61,011 nt of DNA, from the IMG/VR virus record IMGVR_UViG_3300025000_000107, positions 1 to 61,011 of that record; one strand, written 5' to 3'. A program made the position numbers and the translations under genes. Below the pieces are notes generated by a model. The model saw only the letters and a program-made list of their open reading frames with translations, was not told the origin of the DNA and did not search any database. The stretch is from a virus. Shown one piece after another: positions 42,838-50,252 of the stretch; the first letter of the stretch is position 1; each line of letters opens with the position of its first letter.

Positions 42838-43361
42838 ATTGTAACTCCCATGTTTGATCTGATAGTCTTGATGATACGCTTCTTCATATAGCCAGTTTTC
42901 CTAATCGTTACTCCGGCTGCCTTAGCAACCTCAGCTTTAGGATCGCTGTGGACAATAAGCCCATAATAAATGATTCTATCCTGTGTATCTGTGGGTGCTA
43001 GTCCCTCTATGATCCCTTCGTTATCATCACCCTCCTCGTAGATATCCTCAGTTCTAGGCTCATCATCTGTCTCAACAACATTACAGAAAGGGACCTCCAT
43101 CTCTTCTTGTTTCTGTATCTTCTTTAAGAACCATATCATCTCATAGCGTATAGCATTAGATGCATAAGTATTAAACTGGAAGCCACGATCAGGGTCAAAC
43201 TTCAGTGATGCCTTACGTAAGGACACCATACCTATACCCATGAGATCATCTCGGTGGCTAGAGTACCTTCTGTTTCTTTCTCGTGATAGGAACTCATCTA
43301 CTACCACCTCAACCATTCCGAAGAATGTCTCACATAAGTCCTTACGTTCTTGATCTGTCAT
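42834..43361 (-). CDS. Sigma factor-like protein (sigma-70 region 2)
   Basis: A 175-residue protein. Residues 35-85 follow sigma region 2: DDLMGIGMVSLRKASLKFDP followed by DRGFQFNTYASNAIRYEMIW. This is the core-binding helix and the -10 recognition part. The C-terminal third has a helix-turn-helix-like KAEVAKAAGVTIRKTGYMKK suited to region 4. phiEco32 carries a comparable phage sigma factor. The protein could direct host RNA polymerase to the CACTATATAG sites. That link is inference. Confidence 0.72.
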   Translation of the reverse strand: MTDQERKDLCETFFGMVEVVVDEFLSRERNRRYSSHRDDLMGIGMVSLRKASLKFDPDRGFQFNTYASNAIRYEMIWFLKKIQKQEEMEVPFCNVVETDDEPRTEDIYEEGDDNEGIIEGLAPTDTQDRIIYYGLIVHSDPKAEVAKAAGVTIRKTGYMKKRIIKTIRSNMGVTI

Positions 43362-43495
43362 ATCTTCCTCTTAATTGTTAGCAACTTCCATATCTTAGGG
43401 CTCCTTAAGATATACGCATGATCAACCTCATTGTATGGTACTGTAATGATCTCTCTCCTACTACTACTGAGTGTATTAACTACGAGGAGGAACAT
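43358..43495 (-). CDS. KR-tail microprotein 1
   Basis: A 45-residue protein whose stop overlaps the sigma gene's ATG (ATGA). It starts MFLLVVNT and ends KLLTIKRKI, so it has the hydrophobic start and basic-hydrophobic tail shared by the family. The AAGAGG that codes for K-R also serves as the sigma gene's ribosome site. Confidence 0.68.
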   Translation of the reverse strand: MFLLVVNTLSSSRREIITVPYNEVDHAYILRSPKIWKLLTIKRKI

Positions 43496-43497
43496 CT

Positions 43498-43647
43498 TCA
43501 CAGCACCCTCCTCACCCTCAGCACCGCATAGACTTCAGGTCTGTTGTGTACAAACTCCTCTATATCTTTAGACATTGGTTGACCATACATACTTCTATTA
43601 AGTCTATTGTCATATACCCCAACAAACAACATGTACTTAAATTGCAT
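43498..43647 (-). CDS. KR-tail microprotein 2
   Basis: A 49-residue protein (starts MQFKYMLFVGVYDN, ends AVLRVRRVL). It is the first gene after the promoter at 43661-43669. GAGGAGGG near its 3' end forms the ribosome site for the next microgene. Confidence 0.68.
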   Translation of the reverse strand: MQFKYMLFVGVYDNRLNRSMYGQPMSKDIEEFVHNRPEVYAVLRVRRVL

Positions 43648-43660
43648 AGCCTATATTATT

Positions 43661-43669
43661 TATATAGTG
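43661..43669 (-). promoter_or_regulatory. CACTATATA-type promoter before the sigma operon
   Basis: Minus-strand GATACACTATATAAATAATA matches the 64-82 promoter, including the preceding GATA. The G of TATAG is replaced. It lies 14 bases before the first microgene and upstream of the sigma, SSB and exonuclease genes. Confidence 0.55.
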
Positions 43670-43671
43670 TA

Positions 43672-43815
43672 TCATTGTATGAACTCCTTCACCTTTAGGA
43701 TCCTATAAGATTGTAATCCAGATTTAGACTTTAGAAAACGACGACTACCAATATCTGATATATGACAAATTATTTTCCTATTAGTAAATCCTATTATAAA
43801 CAATAGCTTCCTCAA
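43672..43815 (-). CDS. KR-tail microprotein 3 (divergent tail)
   Basis: A 47-residue protein starting at a TTG that overlaps the HNH stop (TTGA), with GGGGAG as ribosome site. It starts MRKLLFIIGFTNRK and ends YRILKVKEFIQ. The L-K-V-K part is kept while the following R is lost. No gene start follows closely, so the tail here is not constrained by a ribosome site. Confidence 0.6.
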   Translation of the reverse strand: MRKLLFIIGFTNRKIICHISDIGSRRFLKSKSGLQSYRILKVKEFIQ

Positions 43816-44282
43816 TGTACATCTCCCCAATTCTTTCCAGATAAGATACCAAGTGTTGATCCTTTCGGATAACCAAAAGATACTAAACACTTTAATCTAT
43901 AACCGATAGATATTAAGAATCTTATATCAATAACCTCATCTTCTACTAATAAAGATCTTGCATTCATTGAACCTTTAGCGCTTCTCCTCCCAGAATTATA
44001 AGAGTGTTTTATATTATCTCCATGAGATAACCACCTAAGATTATCAAGATTATTGTTTAACTTGTTTCCATCTATATGGTCTACATCTGATAGATGATAT
44101 GGGTTTGGTAGGTACACCTCAGCAACCAGCCTATGTATAGCTTTACATACCCTTCTCTTATCTGTATTAATGTTGACAATTAAATACCCTCTCCCATTAT
44201 CATAAGATTTAATAATACCACCAAACTTATTGAAAACTTCTCCATTAGTCGTAACATGATACGAGTAATAGTTCTGATCCAT
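43812..44282 (-). CDS. HNH homing endonuclease (HNH_3/NUMOD-type) after the polymerase gene
   Basis: A 156-residue protein. The N-terminal strand-rich part is typical of NUMOD4-HNH proteins. The nuclease core is AIHRLVAEVYLPNP, then DVDHIDGNKLNNNLDNLRWL. A C-terminal DNA-binding helix region (VIDIRFLISIGYRLKCLVSF) follows. It belongs to a different family from the endonuclease VII-like genes. It has its own promoter at 44341 and lies just downstream of the DNA polymerase gene, a common homing target. Confidence 0.88.
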   Translation of the reverse strand: MDQNYYSYHVTTNGEVFNKFGGIIKSYDNGRGYLIVNINTDKRRVCKAIHRLVAEVYLPNPYHLSDVDHIDGNKLNNNLDNLRWLSHGDNIKHSYNSGRRSAKGSMNARSLLVEDEVIDIRFLISIGYRLKCLVSFGYPKGSTLGILSGKNWGDVH

Positions 44283-44302
44283 AGTGCACCACCATTAGGT
44301 TT

Positions 44303-44350
44303 AGGTTATAACTCTTAAGATTATCCCTACGAACTATAACCTATATAGTG
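44303..44350 (-). promoter_or_regulatory. CACTATATAG promoter and hairpin before the HNH gene
   Basis: Minus-strand CATACACTATATAGG (core at 44341-44350). Immediately after the core, AGGTTATA (44335-44342) and TATAACCT (44303-44310 on the minus strand) form an eight-base stem in the leader of the HNH gene. The promoter lies just after the polymerase stop. Confidence 0.6.
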
Positions 44351-44356
44351 TATGGA

Positions 44357-45442
44357 TCAGTGAACGTCAGCCCACGTCATACCTATCTTCACATCAGCAT
44401 CTATAGGAGTAATTAGATTCAACTGGTCTTGAACCATATTAGCACCAAGTTTAATTATACGAGATGCTTCTTCTGCATGATCAGGAAGACACCTATAACC
44501 AGCCTCATCGTGGTATTCCAGCATTTGTCTGCAGTAGATTCCTGAACTTTCAATCATCCTATTTGTATTGATTAACCACATCTTGAATATAAGTGCAGCT
44601 GTACTTTGAATAGCTGTATTAAGAAGCTTATACTCTTGACGTACTTGAATTCTTCTACCATCGAGACCTACAATATACTTATTCTTCTTAAAGAATTTAG
44701 TAAGATAATCTACAATCATCTTGACTCCTAGATTACCAGACCAAAAGTTATCAATATATATCTCAGCTTGTTCTTCAGAGCACCCTAATATTCTCGAAAG
44801 CTTAGGTGCTCTAGCTCCGTAGAAGATCGCATATTGAAAACTTTTCGCAGTGTTTCTAGTACTTTGGATGAGGTCAGCGTTGTACTGATGAAGATCAGGA
44901 ACAGAGTTTATCACATCCCAATAGGCACCACCATCAAACAGTGAGGCCCAGTGTGCTGTGACCCTAGCCTCAATAGCCTTGAGGTCAGCACCTATCATTA
45001 CATAAGGTGCCCACACCCTGAAGAGGGACCGCATCTCAGTACCGTAGATTACTTTAGGGTCAGCCTTTGGTACATTACAGACAGCACCACTATGTGTAGT
45101 CCTGCCAGTAGGTGTAGCACATGGCATCCCTTCAGCAGATACCCTACCATCACTCCTTACCTTAGAAAGGATACCCTTATTCTCAGGGTCCTTTATGTTC
45201 TCGATGGTTCTCCTTCTATGTACAAGGACGTTCCTTCGAGCTACTAGTTGGCCTGTCTTACCTTGAATAGAGTCGAATGAATCCTCAGTTAGCTTAGGTG
45301 ATGTAGGTTCCTTAGTCTTCTTGTTATAGTTGAACTGAGTAGGAACCCAACCAACAGATAGTAAGAATGCTTTTACTTGTTCATGACTATTGAGGTTGAT
45401 TCGTTCGTACTTGATCTTACAATAAGGTCCTCGTATATTCAA
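44357..45442 (-). CDS. DNA polymerase, polymerase domain only (T7 gp5-like, family A)
   Basis: This 361-residue protein covers the palm and fingers of a T7-type polymerase: motif A GADLKAIEAR (D153), motif B RNTAKSFQYAIFYG (R196, K200, Y208) and motif C YHDEAG (H311, D312, E313). The start of the fragment (GPYCKIKYERIN, then LLSVGWVPTQFN) matches T7 gp5 just after the exonuclease-linked hinge. The exonuclease is encoded separately upstream. The best start is TTG at 45442 with GGTGG before it. The catalytic set is complete. Confidence 0.9.
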   Translation of the reverse strand: MNIRGPYCKIKYERINLNSHEQVKAFLLSVGWVPTQFNYNKKTKEPTSPKLTEDSFDSIQGKTGQLVARRNVLVHRRRTIENIKDPENKGILSKVRSDGRVSAEGMPCATPTGRTTHSGAVCNVPKADPKVIYGTEMRSLFRVWAPYVMIGADLKAIEARVTAHWASLFDGGAYWDVINSVPDLHQYNADLIQSTRNTAKSFQYAIFYGARAPKLSRILGCSEEQAEIYIDNFWSGNLGVKMIVDYLTKFFKKNKYIVGLDGRRIQVRQEYKLLNTAIQSTAALIFKMWLINTNRMIESSGIYCRQMLEYHDEAGYRCLPDHAEEASRIIKLGANMVQDQLNLITPIDADVKIGMTWADVH

Positions 45443-45446
45443 TTCA

Positions 45447-45608
45447 TTACCACCAAAAATGTAGTAAACATTTATCTATCTTGTTATCCTTTAAGAAAGC
45501 TATAAGATTAGGACAACCATCTTCATACTCTTCGTAATCCTCCTCTAACTCTCCCTCATCATTAATGAACCAATCGTCCTCATCATACACCTCAATCCAA
45601 AAGTTCAC
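45447..45608 (-). CDS. Small acidic protein between polymerase halves
   Basis: A 53-residue protein starting at GTG that overlaps the previous stop (GTGA). It is strongly acidic (DDWFINDEGELEEDYEEYED) and ends LLHFWW. It lacks the KR tail, unlike its three upstream neighbours. It ends five bases before the polymerase TTG start. It could be a linker subunit between the two polymerase parts. Confidence 0.6.
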   Translation of the reverse strand: MNFWIEVYDEDDWFINDEGELEEDYEEYEDGCPNLIAFLKDNKIDKCLLHFWW

Positions 45609-45736
45609 ACCACCCTCTTAACCTTTAGTCCTATGAACGGGTCGATGTAGTAGTCCTTACAGCTACCTGTAGTTATACTTCTCGAAGAACTATCAGGGCT
45701 ACCTCTCCACATTATGATAAAGAACCACACACTCAT
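45605..45736 (-). CDS. KR-tail microprotein 4
   Basis: A 43-residue protein (starts MSVWFFIIMWRGSPD, ends IGLKVKRVV). Both ends overlap the neighbouring genes. It is part of the insert inside the split polymerase. Confidence 0.68.
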   Translation of the reverse strand: MSVWFFIIMWRGSPDSSSRSITTGSCKDYYIDPFIGLKVKRVV

Positions 45737-45942
45737 ATAGCCCTCTTTAGTTTTAGTGCCACACAATGCATCTCTGGATGGATGTAGTATCCTCCACCCC
45801 TGAAGTATCCTCTGGTTCTAGTACCTAGATTAGAGAGTGAGTGGATTGGGTAGACGCTTTTGCACATAGGATTCATATCTGATAAGAAATAAACACCATC
45901 CTTTAATCCCTCAACCTTATCTCGTATCATATAGAATATCAT
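45733..45942 (-). CDS. KR-tail microprotein 5
   Basis: A 69-residue protein (starts MIFYMIRDKVEGL, ends CVALKLKRAI). Its ATG overlaps the previous stop (ATGA), as does its stop with the next ATG. The middle is rich in glycine and tyrosine (RTRGYFRGGGYYIHP). Confidence 0.7.
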   Translation of the reverse strand: MIFYMIRDKVEGLKDGVYFLSDMNPMCKSVYPIHSLSNLGTRTRGYFRGGGYYIHPEMHCVALKLKRAI

Positions 45943-46049
45943 AGTCTCCTCTTAATCGTTAGCTTTCTCCACCTAGAGTACTCATCATCGTACAAACTAG
46001 CCGTGCTTACTGAGTATATATTCCTAGTGAAATCCTGATCACCGTACAT
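45939..46049 (-). CDS. KR-tail microprotein 6 (shortest member)
   Basis: A 36-residue protein (starts MYGDQDFTRNIYSV, ends RWRKLTIKRRL). It starts inside the last codons of the exonuclease gene and overlaps the next gene by four bases. It is the first member of the insert between the two polymerase parts. Confidence 0.65.
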   Translation of the reverse strand: MYGDQDFTRNIYSVSTASLYDDEYSRWRKLTIKRRL

Positions 46050-46776
46050 CATCAGAAGGTGAAACGATTTCCTCATTAGCTATCCACTTCTTAGTGGCCT
46101 CATTATATGTTCCATCCTTCTTGAATGGTAGAGTCCCTATATCCAAGTTACCAACACCGATCACCCTCATAGGCATCACCTCATACAGCAGCTTATCCAA
46201 CTCAGCGATCTCAGTATCCATCCTGACTATCAGATCTTCAGCCAGCCCAACATCTATATCGACACCCTCGATCTCTTGAGCTGCACGATACATAGCGAAG
46301 TCTTGCTCTATCTCAAGAGACCTGATCCAGTTCCATGATTGACAGTACCTTTCTACTAGGTACTCATAGGTCATTACATTTATCTCTACATCCTCTGAGC
46401 ACCTGAACAACATATCCTCAGAGAACACTGACCAATCCTCATGTACTGGTTTGCTTCTCCTGAACTGCTCTCCGTATGACTCAAGAGAATGACCCCCGAA
46501 TCTCTCGGGATTAAATAGCTTGGACATACAGAGAGTATCCTTCAGCTTCTTATGAGTGAAGGATGGATACAACTTCTTGATAGCTGGTATATCAAACCCG
46601 CAGATGTTGTGTCCTACTATCTGCTCGGCACTACTAAGTAAGGCAAGGCCTTCCTCTATCTGATGTGGTCTGAACTTGAACACCTCTCTAGTCTTCAAGT
46701 CCTTAGCCACTATACAGTGTATGGTGTGGATATCATACAACAATCCGTTACCTTCTAAATCGAAAACGAGTCGCAT
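46039..46776 (-). CDS. DNA polymerase 3'-5' exonuclease domain, separate gene (T7 gp5 N-part)
   Basis: A 245-residue protein matching the proofreading part of T7 gp5: MRLVFDLEGNGL (first DxE), IVGHNICGFDIPAIKK (second), then a FGGHSLESYG and CSEDVEINVMTYEYL (third, with D in SEDV). Then comes the start of the polymerase thumb (SLEIEQDFAMYRAAQEIEG). It ends ...SPSDDVR, just where the polymerase fragment resumes with ..IRGPYC. A complete enzyme would therefore need both products. The ATG overlaps a preceding 11-codon frame (46776-46811) in the TAATG style. Confidence 0.9.
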   Translation of the reverse strand: MRLVFDLEGNGLLYDIHTIHCIVAKDLKTREVFKFRPHQIEEGLALLSSAEQIVGHNICGFDIPAIKKLYPSFTHKKLKDTLCMSKLFNPERFGGHSLESYGEQFRRSKPVHEDWSVFSEDMLFRCSEDVEINVMTYEYLVERYCQSWNWIRSLEIEQDFAMYRAAQEIEGVDIDVGLAEDLIVRMDTEIAELDKLLYEVMPMRVIGVGNLDIGTLPFKKDGTYNEATKKWIANEEIVSPSDDVR

Positions 46777-46822
46777 TATTTGTTGATACTTATTAAGTCT
46801 TTTAGAACCATGCTTAACTCCT

Positions 46823-46960
46823 CTATAGACGCCTCTTCACCTTCAGTGGATGGAAGCCTTCACGTGCTTTCGGAGCTGTTGGTTGTTGATAGATTCTAAT
46901 CTGTCTCATCATTGACCAGTGCCAATCATAGTACCCATACAGCATCGTGAAGTGTATCAT
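46823..46960 (-). CDS. KR-tail microprotein 7
   Basis: A 45-residue protein (starts MIHFTMLYGYYDWHW, ends HPLKVKRRL). It overlaps the upstream microgene by four bases. Twelve bases downstream an 11-codon frame (46776-46811) leads into the exonuclease gene. Confidence 0.68.
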   Translation of the reverse strand: MIHFTMLYGYYDWHWSMMRQIRIYQQPTAPKAREGFHPLKVKRRL

Positions 46961-47085
46961 AGCACCCTCTTAATCTTCAGCTCTACAAGTTTCTTCTTCA
47001 AGATAAACCCACCATGAGCTAAACCTAGACGCTGCTTTATAGGTTCTCCATGCCCAAGGTACATATGTGATTGTACATAGAACAT
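46957..47085 (-). CDS. KR-tail microprotein 8
   Basis: A 42-residue protein (starts MFYVQSHMYLGHGE, ends LVELKIKRVL). GGGTAGGG lies before the ATG. It lies 60 bases after the primase-helicase gene. The spacer holds a 12-codon frame (MTSFKFWFCNKP) of doubtful status. Confidence 0.68.
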   Translation of the reverse strand: MFYVQSHMYLGHGEPIKQRLGLAHGGFILKKKLVELKIKRVL

Positions 47086-47143
47086 CCCTACCCATCCCGA
47101 TGGGTTTAGAGTATCACGTCAGGGCTTATTACAAAACCAGAAC

Positions 47144-48766
47144 TTAAAACTCGTCATCACAAAACTCCTCTTCAAGTTTACCTGACTCTCTGTTGTACCT
47201 CAATGGGATGTGACCAGTGTTACCACCTAATCTATCCTTGATGATAGATAACTTACACTTGTTCCTATCCTCTATAGACTCAGCTAACTGATCCCTACTC
47301 AGACCCCATAGTGCAGTAGAATACTTCCACTGTGCCCTACTACCAGAGAACTGTGATCCATATACCTCACCACCAGCACCATGATCCTTACCACCTGAAG
47401 GGTTATTAAGATGGTTAGCATGGAAGAATGTCAGTCCTTGCTCAACTCGAAACCTTCGCATATCACGCATCACCTTACCGAGTTCTTGATTACCTTCAGA
47501 TGCTGAGAGGTGCTCAACCAATGCAGATAAAGGATCAATAAAGAATATCCTGATACCCTTACTGGCGAAGTATCTGATATTATCCTTAACCTCTTCCCAA
47601 TCTTCAGTGAGTCCATCATAGAACTGCACCTTCCCATCGAGCAGCTCACCTATCCTACGTGCTTCATCTATGTCATACACACAGTCAGGTTTGTGGATAG
47701 GCTTGTTCATGATACCACCTATCAGGTGCTTCAATGCACCCTTAGCCTTCTCCTCGATATCAAAGACTGCAATGTTCTTATTGTGTACGAACATCAAGTG
47801 TTGTTGTATCTGCCTTACGAGGGTTGACTTGCCACCACCAGGAGCACCACCTATACCTATGATCTCCCCTTCATCTTCCTTAAGTCCATACGTGAGTTTC
47901 GTGAGTCTCTCAAAGGGATAAGACAAACCCCACGGAACAGGCTTAATAGTATCGTCCAGAATATCACATACAGCAACAATATTTGAAGGACGGTACTCAC
48001 GGGCGTTGAAGTAAGCATTGATGAACTCCTTCTGCTTTCCCTTTACCAGCATATCGCTGGAGTCTTTCTCTGAGAGGACTAAGACTCTAGCCTTCTCTCC
48101 AATGACGGGTGCATACTTAGCTACCGCTGCTCTACCAGCAGCATCCATGTCAGTAGCGATGATCACTTCCTCGAAGCCCTTCAGGAACTCGAGGTTCTCT
48201 GTGACTGTAGCCAATGAGGACTCCTCTCCTCTTGGCAACGATACTACCGCTGGCTCTACCTCTGGATACCTAGTCTTCAGCATCTCATAGGCAGCACACA
48301 TATCCTCCTCACCACCTACAATCAGCAGCTTCTTTGCAGTACGGGGGCAGCAGAACTGCCCACTATAATCCGGAACCTTCCCCTTCTGTTCTCCTATACT
48401 CGAGAACTTTTTAGGCAAGGATCTTTTCTTATACCCAATGAACTTACCCTGATGTGTCTCAGGATAATAGATCGCTACTGGTACACCTGTAGCTTCTGAT
48501 AACTCAGTCCTGATCTTGAAGTGTTTGTGTGTCTCAGCACTGACAAGCCTTTCAGGGTTACCATAAAACGGGAGGCTCTTTACTTCATCTATCTCCATCT
48601 CCCCTCCATTAGTAGGTGGTTTACATAACTCTCCGTCCCTTTCATAATAAGGAGGATGATAAGGTTTCAGACATGCTCGTGTTACACCATCCTTCATCAA
48701 CCATAAGTGATCTTTAGTTTTATCTCTACCAAGAGAAAAACATATAGGGCATTGGAGATTACTCAT
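47144..48766 (-). CDS. Primase-helicase (T7 gp4-like)
   Basis: This 540-residue protein combines primase and replicative helicase. An N-terminal zinc site (CPIC 6-9, H20, C32) leads to a TOPRIM fold (LLIVGGEEDM with E153, ATDMDAAG with D206/D208). The RecA-like helicase has Walker A GGAPGGGKST near 306-315, Walker B IFFIDPL and the loop TFFHANHLNNPSGGKDHG. It is the same size as T7 gp4. Its ATG lies inside the last codons of the upstream HNH gene (eight-base overlap). Confidence 0.95.
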   Translation of the reverse strand: MSNLQCPICFSLGRDKTKDHLWLMKDGVTRACLKPYHPPYYERDGELCKPPTNGGEMEIDEVKSLPFYGNPERLVSAETHKHFKIRTELSEATGVPVAIYYPETHQGKFIGYKKRSLPKKFSSIGEQKGKVPDYSGQFCCPRTAKKLLIVGGEEDMCAAYEMLKTRYPEVEPAVVSLPRGEESSLATVTENLEFLKGFEEVIIATDMDAAGRAAVAKYAPVIGEKARVLVLSEKDSSDMLVKGKQKEFINAYFNAREYRPSNIVAVCDILDDTIKPVPWGLSYPFERLTKLTYGLKEDEGEIIGIGGAPGGGKSTLVRQIQQHLMFVHNKNIAVFDIEEKAKGALKHLIGGIMNKPIHKPDCVYDIDEARRIGELLDGKVQFYDGLTEDWEEVKDNIRYFASKGIRIFFIDPLSALVEHLSASEGNQELGKVMRDMRRFRVEQGLTFFHANHLNNPSGGKDHGAGGEVYGSQFSGSRAQWKYSTALWGLSRDQLAESIEDRNKCKLSIIKDRLGGNTGHIPLRYNRESGKLEEEFCDDEF

Positions 48767-49388
48767 ATGATTCCAAATACTTAGCAGCCTTAATGCAAGT
48801 ATCTTTAGAGTCTTTTAAGAATCCTATACCAGAGTTACAAGAATTGCATAACAACCCTCGGGCTTTTCCAGTATCATGGTCATGATCTATGGAGAACATC
48901 TCAATAAAATCTATACCACATATAGCACATTTTCCAACTTGAGAAATTATCATATCCTCTAACTCCTGCTCAGTTATATTGAAGACCTTAAGTCTTCGTC
49001 TGAAGTTAGTCTCGTTATAGCCTTCTGTACCCTTATAAGATTCTCTATTTCTTATTATCCTATCTGCATTCACCTTAACATAGGTAGCATCGTACTCTCT
49101 TTTCCATTCTACATAACCAGGATCTGACCTCTTCCAAAGTGAGTGACATTTCTTAGAACAAAACTTAGTCCTTTTAGGACCCCTCTTAGCTTGTACAATA
49201 ACCTCTCCACATATACAACATATCCCAGTTGTAGCTGTCTTGCATAGATCAACACACTCCTCTCCAGCTCTTCTAGCAAACCCAGCCTCTTCCTTGTCCT
49301 TATAAGACCCTAGGTTCACACAACCAAGACTAGATCTTATAGACGCTTTCCATCTTTTCCTTGCCTTATTCCAATGAACACCTTTCAT
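48759..49388 (-). CDS. AP2-domain / endonuclease VII-like homing endonuclease
   Basis: A 209-residue protein. An AP2-type DNA-binding domain at 1-45 (GVHWNKARKRWKASIRSSLG, then LGSYKDKEEA) precedes a zinc finger (CCICGEVIV...CSKKC) and the endonuclease VII-like domain (GKCAICG, FSIDHDHDTGKARGLLCNSC). The second of two close ATGs (49388) has the better GGAGG spacing. It has its own promoter at 49431. Its end overlaps the start of the primase-helicase gene, a typical homing neighbour. Confidence 0.88.
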   Translation of the reverse strand: MKGVHWNKARKRWKASIRSSLGCVNLGSYKDKEEAGFARRAGEECVDLCKTATTGICCICGEVIVQAKRGPKRTKFCSKKCHSLWKRSDPGYVEWKREYDATYVKVNADRIIRNRESYKGTEGYNETNFRRRLKVFNITEQELEDMIISQVGKCAICGIDFIEMFSIDHDHDTGKARGLLCNSCNSGIGFLKDSKDTCIKAAKYLESYE

Positions 49389-49430
49389 AATCATCCCTCC
49401 AGTTGAATTAAAATATAAACCCTTTAAGGT

Positions 49431-49440
49431 CTATATAGTG
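49431..49440 (-). promoter_or_regulatory. CACTATATAG promoter before the AP2-HNH gene
   Basis: Exact minus-strand CACTATATAGACC, preceded by GTGAT. The leader to the ATG (about 45 bases, with TTTTAATT and GGAGG before ATTATG) resembles the leaders of the HNH genes at 55931 and 57715. Confidence 0.62.
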
Positions 49441-49470
49441 ATCACGTTACTGAAGTGATAATTATAGGGA

Positions 49471-49515
49471 TCAGTTACACATAAACTCCCCACACTCAGG
49501 GCAAGCTTTATTCAT
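49471..49515 (-). CDS. Possible 14-residue zinc-knuckle frame
   Basis: The frame MNKACPECGEFMCN starts inside the end of the neighbouring microgene with GAGGAGG as ribosome site. It carries one CxxC plus a third cysteine. It could be a remnant of a zinc-ribbon gene. Its small size leaves it uncertain. Confidence 0.3.
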   Translation of the reverse strand: MNKACPECGEFMCN

Positions 49516-49642
49516 ACCTCCTCTTCACCTTTAACCTGATAGAGCAATTAAGACCATAATATATAGTAGATATCTTTCTGTTATTTGTTGGGAACCACCA
49601 ATTAGAACCCGGCTTATTATGTAGGATATAGAAGCACCTCAT
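49508..49642 (-). CDS. KR-tail microprotein 9
   Basis: A 44-residue protein (starts MRCFYILHNKPGSNWWFP, ends IRLKVKRRYE). It is the last full member of a chain of five overlapping microgenes. Confidence 0.68.
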   Translation of the reverse strand: MRCFYILHNKPGSNWWFPTNNRKISTIYYGLNCSIRLKVKRRYE

Positions 49643-49785
49643 AGTTTCCTCTTAATCCTTAAGATAATATACAAACTCTGCTCTCCTTCTATAACCTCCT
49701 CCTCTATCATAACCCTTCTTTGGTTACACTCCCACCACCTAGTAGGGTCTGATGCACACCATAAGATAACCCAAAGGTTTGTCAT
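49639..49785 (-). CDS. KR-tail microprotein 10
   Basis: A 48-residue protein (starts MTNLWVILWCASDPTRWW, ends YIILRIKRKL). The tail is almost the same as that of the zinc-ribbon member at 51192 (YIILTIKRKL). It overlaps its neighbours by four bases on each side. Confidence 0.7.
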   Translation of the reverse strand: MTNLWVILWCASDPTRWWECNQRRVMIEEEVIEGEQSLYIILRIKRKL

Positions 49786-49931
49786 ACCCTTCTCTTTATA
49801 TGTAGTATGATGTATATCGGAACAGAGTATCCTAGTGGATAAGGCCTCTCCTTGTATGCCCTAAGACTTCTATTAAAACTAGGATCCCAATACGTGGGTT
49901 CCTCCTTTGAGTATAGTATCAGGTATCTCAC
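49782..49931 (-). CDS. KR-tail microprotein 11
   Basis: A 49-residue protein starting at a GTG that overlaps the previous stop, with AGGAGGG as ribosome site. It starts MRYLILYSKEEPTYWDP and ends YIILHIKRRV. Confidence 0.68.
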   Translation of the reverse strand: MRYLILYSKEEPTYWDPSFNRSLRAYKERPYPLGYSVPIYIILHIKRRV

Positions 49932-50074
49932 AAAACCCTCCTAACCATTAGGTATATATAGAGGAACTTGTCCGTATCAGTATGAGTGCATGCTTTATCA
50001 GCACACAACCTCCTCTGATTCCCCTCATACCAGAAGCTAGCATCATCTGTACAATGAAGTATTACGTACACCAT
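49928..50074 (-). CDS. KR-tail microprotein 12
   Basis: A 48-residue protein (starts MVYVILHCTDDASFWYEG, ends YIYLMVRRVL). It starts 32 bases inside the upstream gene, right at the point where that gene encodes its own K-V-K-R-V. Confidence 0.65.
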   Translation of the reverse strand: MVYVILHCTDDASFWYEGNQRRLCADKACTHTDTDKFLYIYLMVRRVL

Positions 50075-50252
50075 ATATCACCCTCTTCACTTTCAGTCTT
50101 TTCATATCCCTAACACCACCTCTCATACTCCACGTAAATGAGATAGCTGTGTCATGGTGTTGATCACCATCCCTTATCCTGTAGAACGACCCAACCTTAT
50201 CGTTTAACTCAGGACACTCAGGTCGTATAGAGGTTCTGATAAAGAATACCAT
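50043..50252 (-). CDS. KR-tail microprotein 13 with C-terminal extension
   Basis: A 69-residue protein (starts MVFFIRTSIRPECP). The RLKVKRVI motif lies at 51-58 and is followed by 11 extra residues (YGVRNTSLYR), probably because a stop codon was lost. It starts at the stop of the glutamine amidotransferase-like gene. Confidence 0.68.
   Translation of the reverse strand: MVFFIRTSIRPECPELNDKVGSFYRIRDGDQHHDTAISFTWSMRGGVRDMKRLKVKRVIYGVRNTSLYR

Noticed and set aside
43812-44365. Similarity of the HNH C-terminus (GKNWGDVH) to the polymerase C-terminus (GMTWADVH)
   Set aside because: HNH_3-type proteins commonly end in a similar G-K-x-W pattern, and the DNA sequences are not alike enough to prove copying.
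45436-46042. Group I or II intron in the DNA polymerase gene
   Set aside because: Joining across the gap restores the frame, but the whole gap is filled by overlapping small genes with ribosome sites, of the same family found elsewhere outside any gene. No intron core was recognised by eye. An insertion giving a split gene explains it better.
47108-47146. 12-codon frame (MTSFKFWFCNKP) after the primase-helicase gene
   Set aside because: It overlaps the stop in the usual style but lacks the family tail and is too short to support as a gene.
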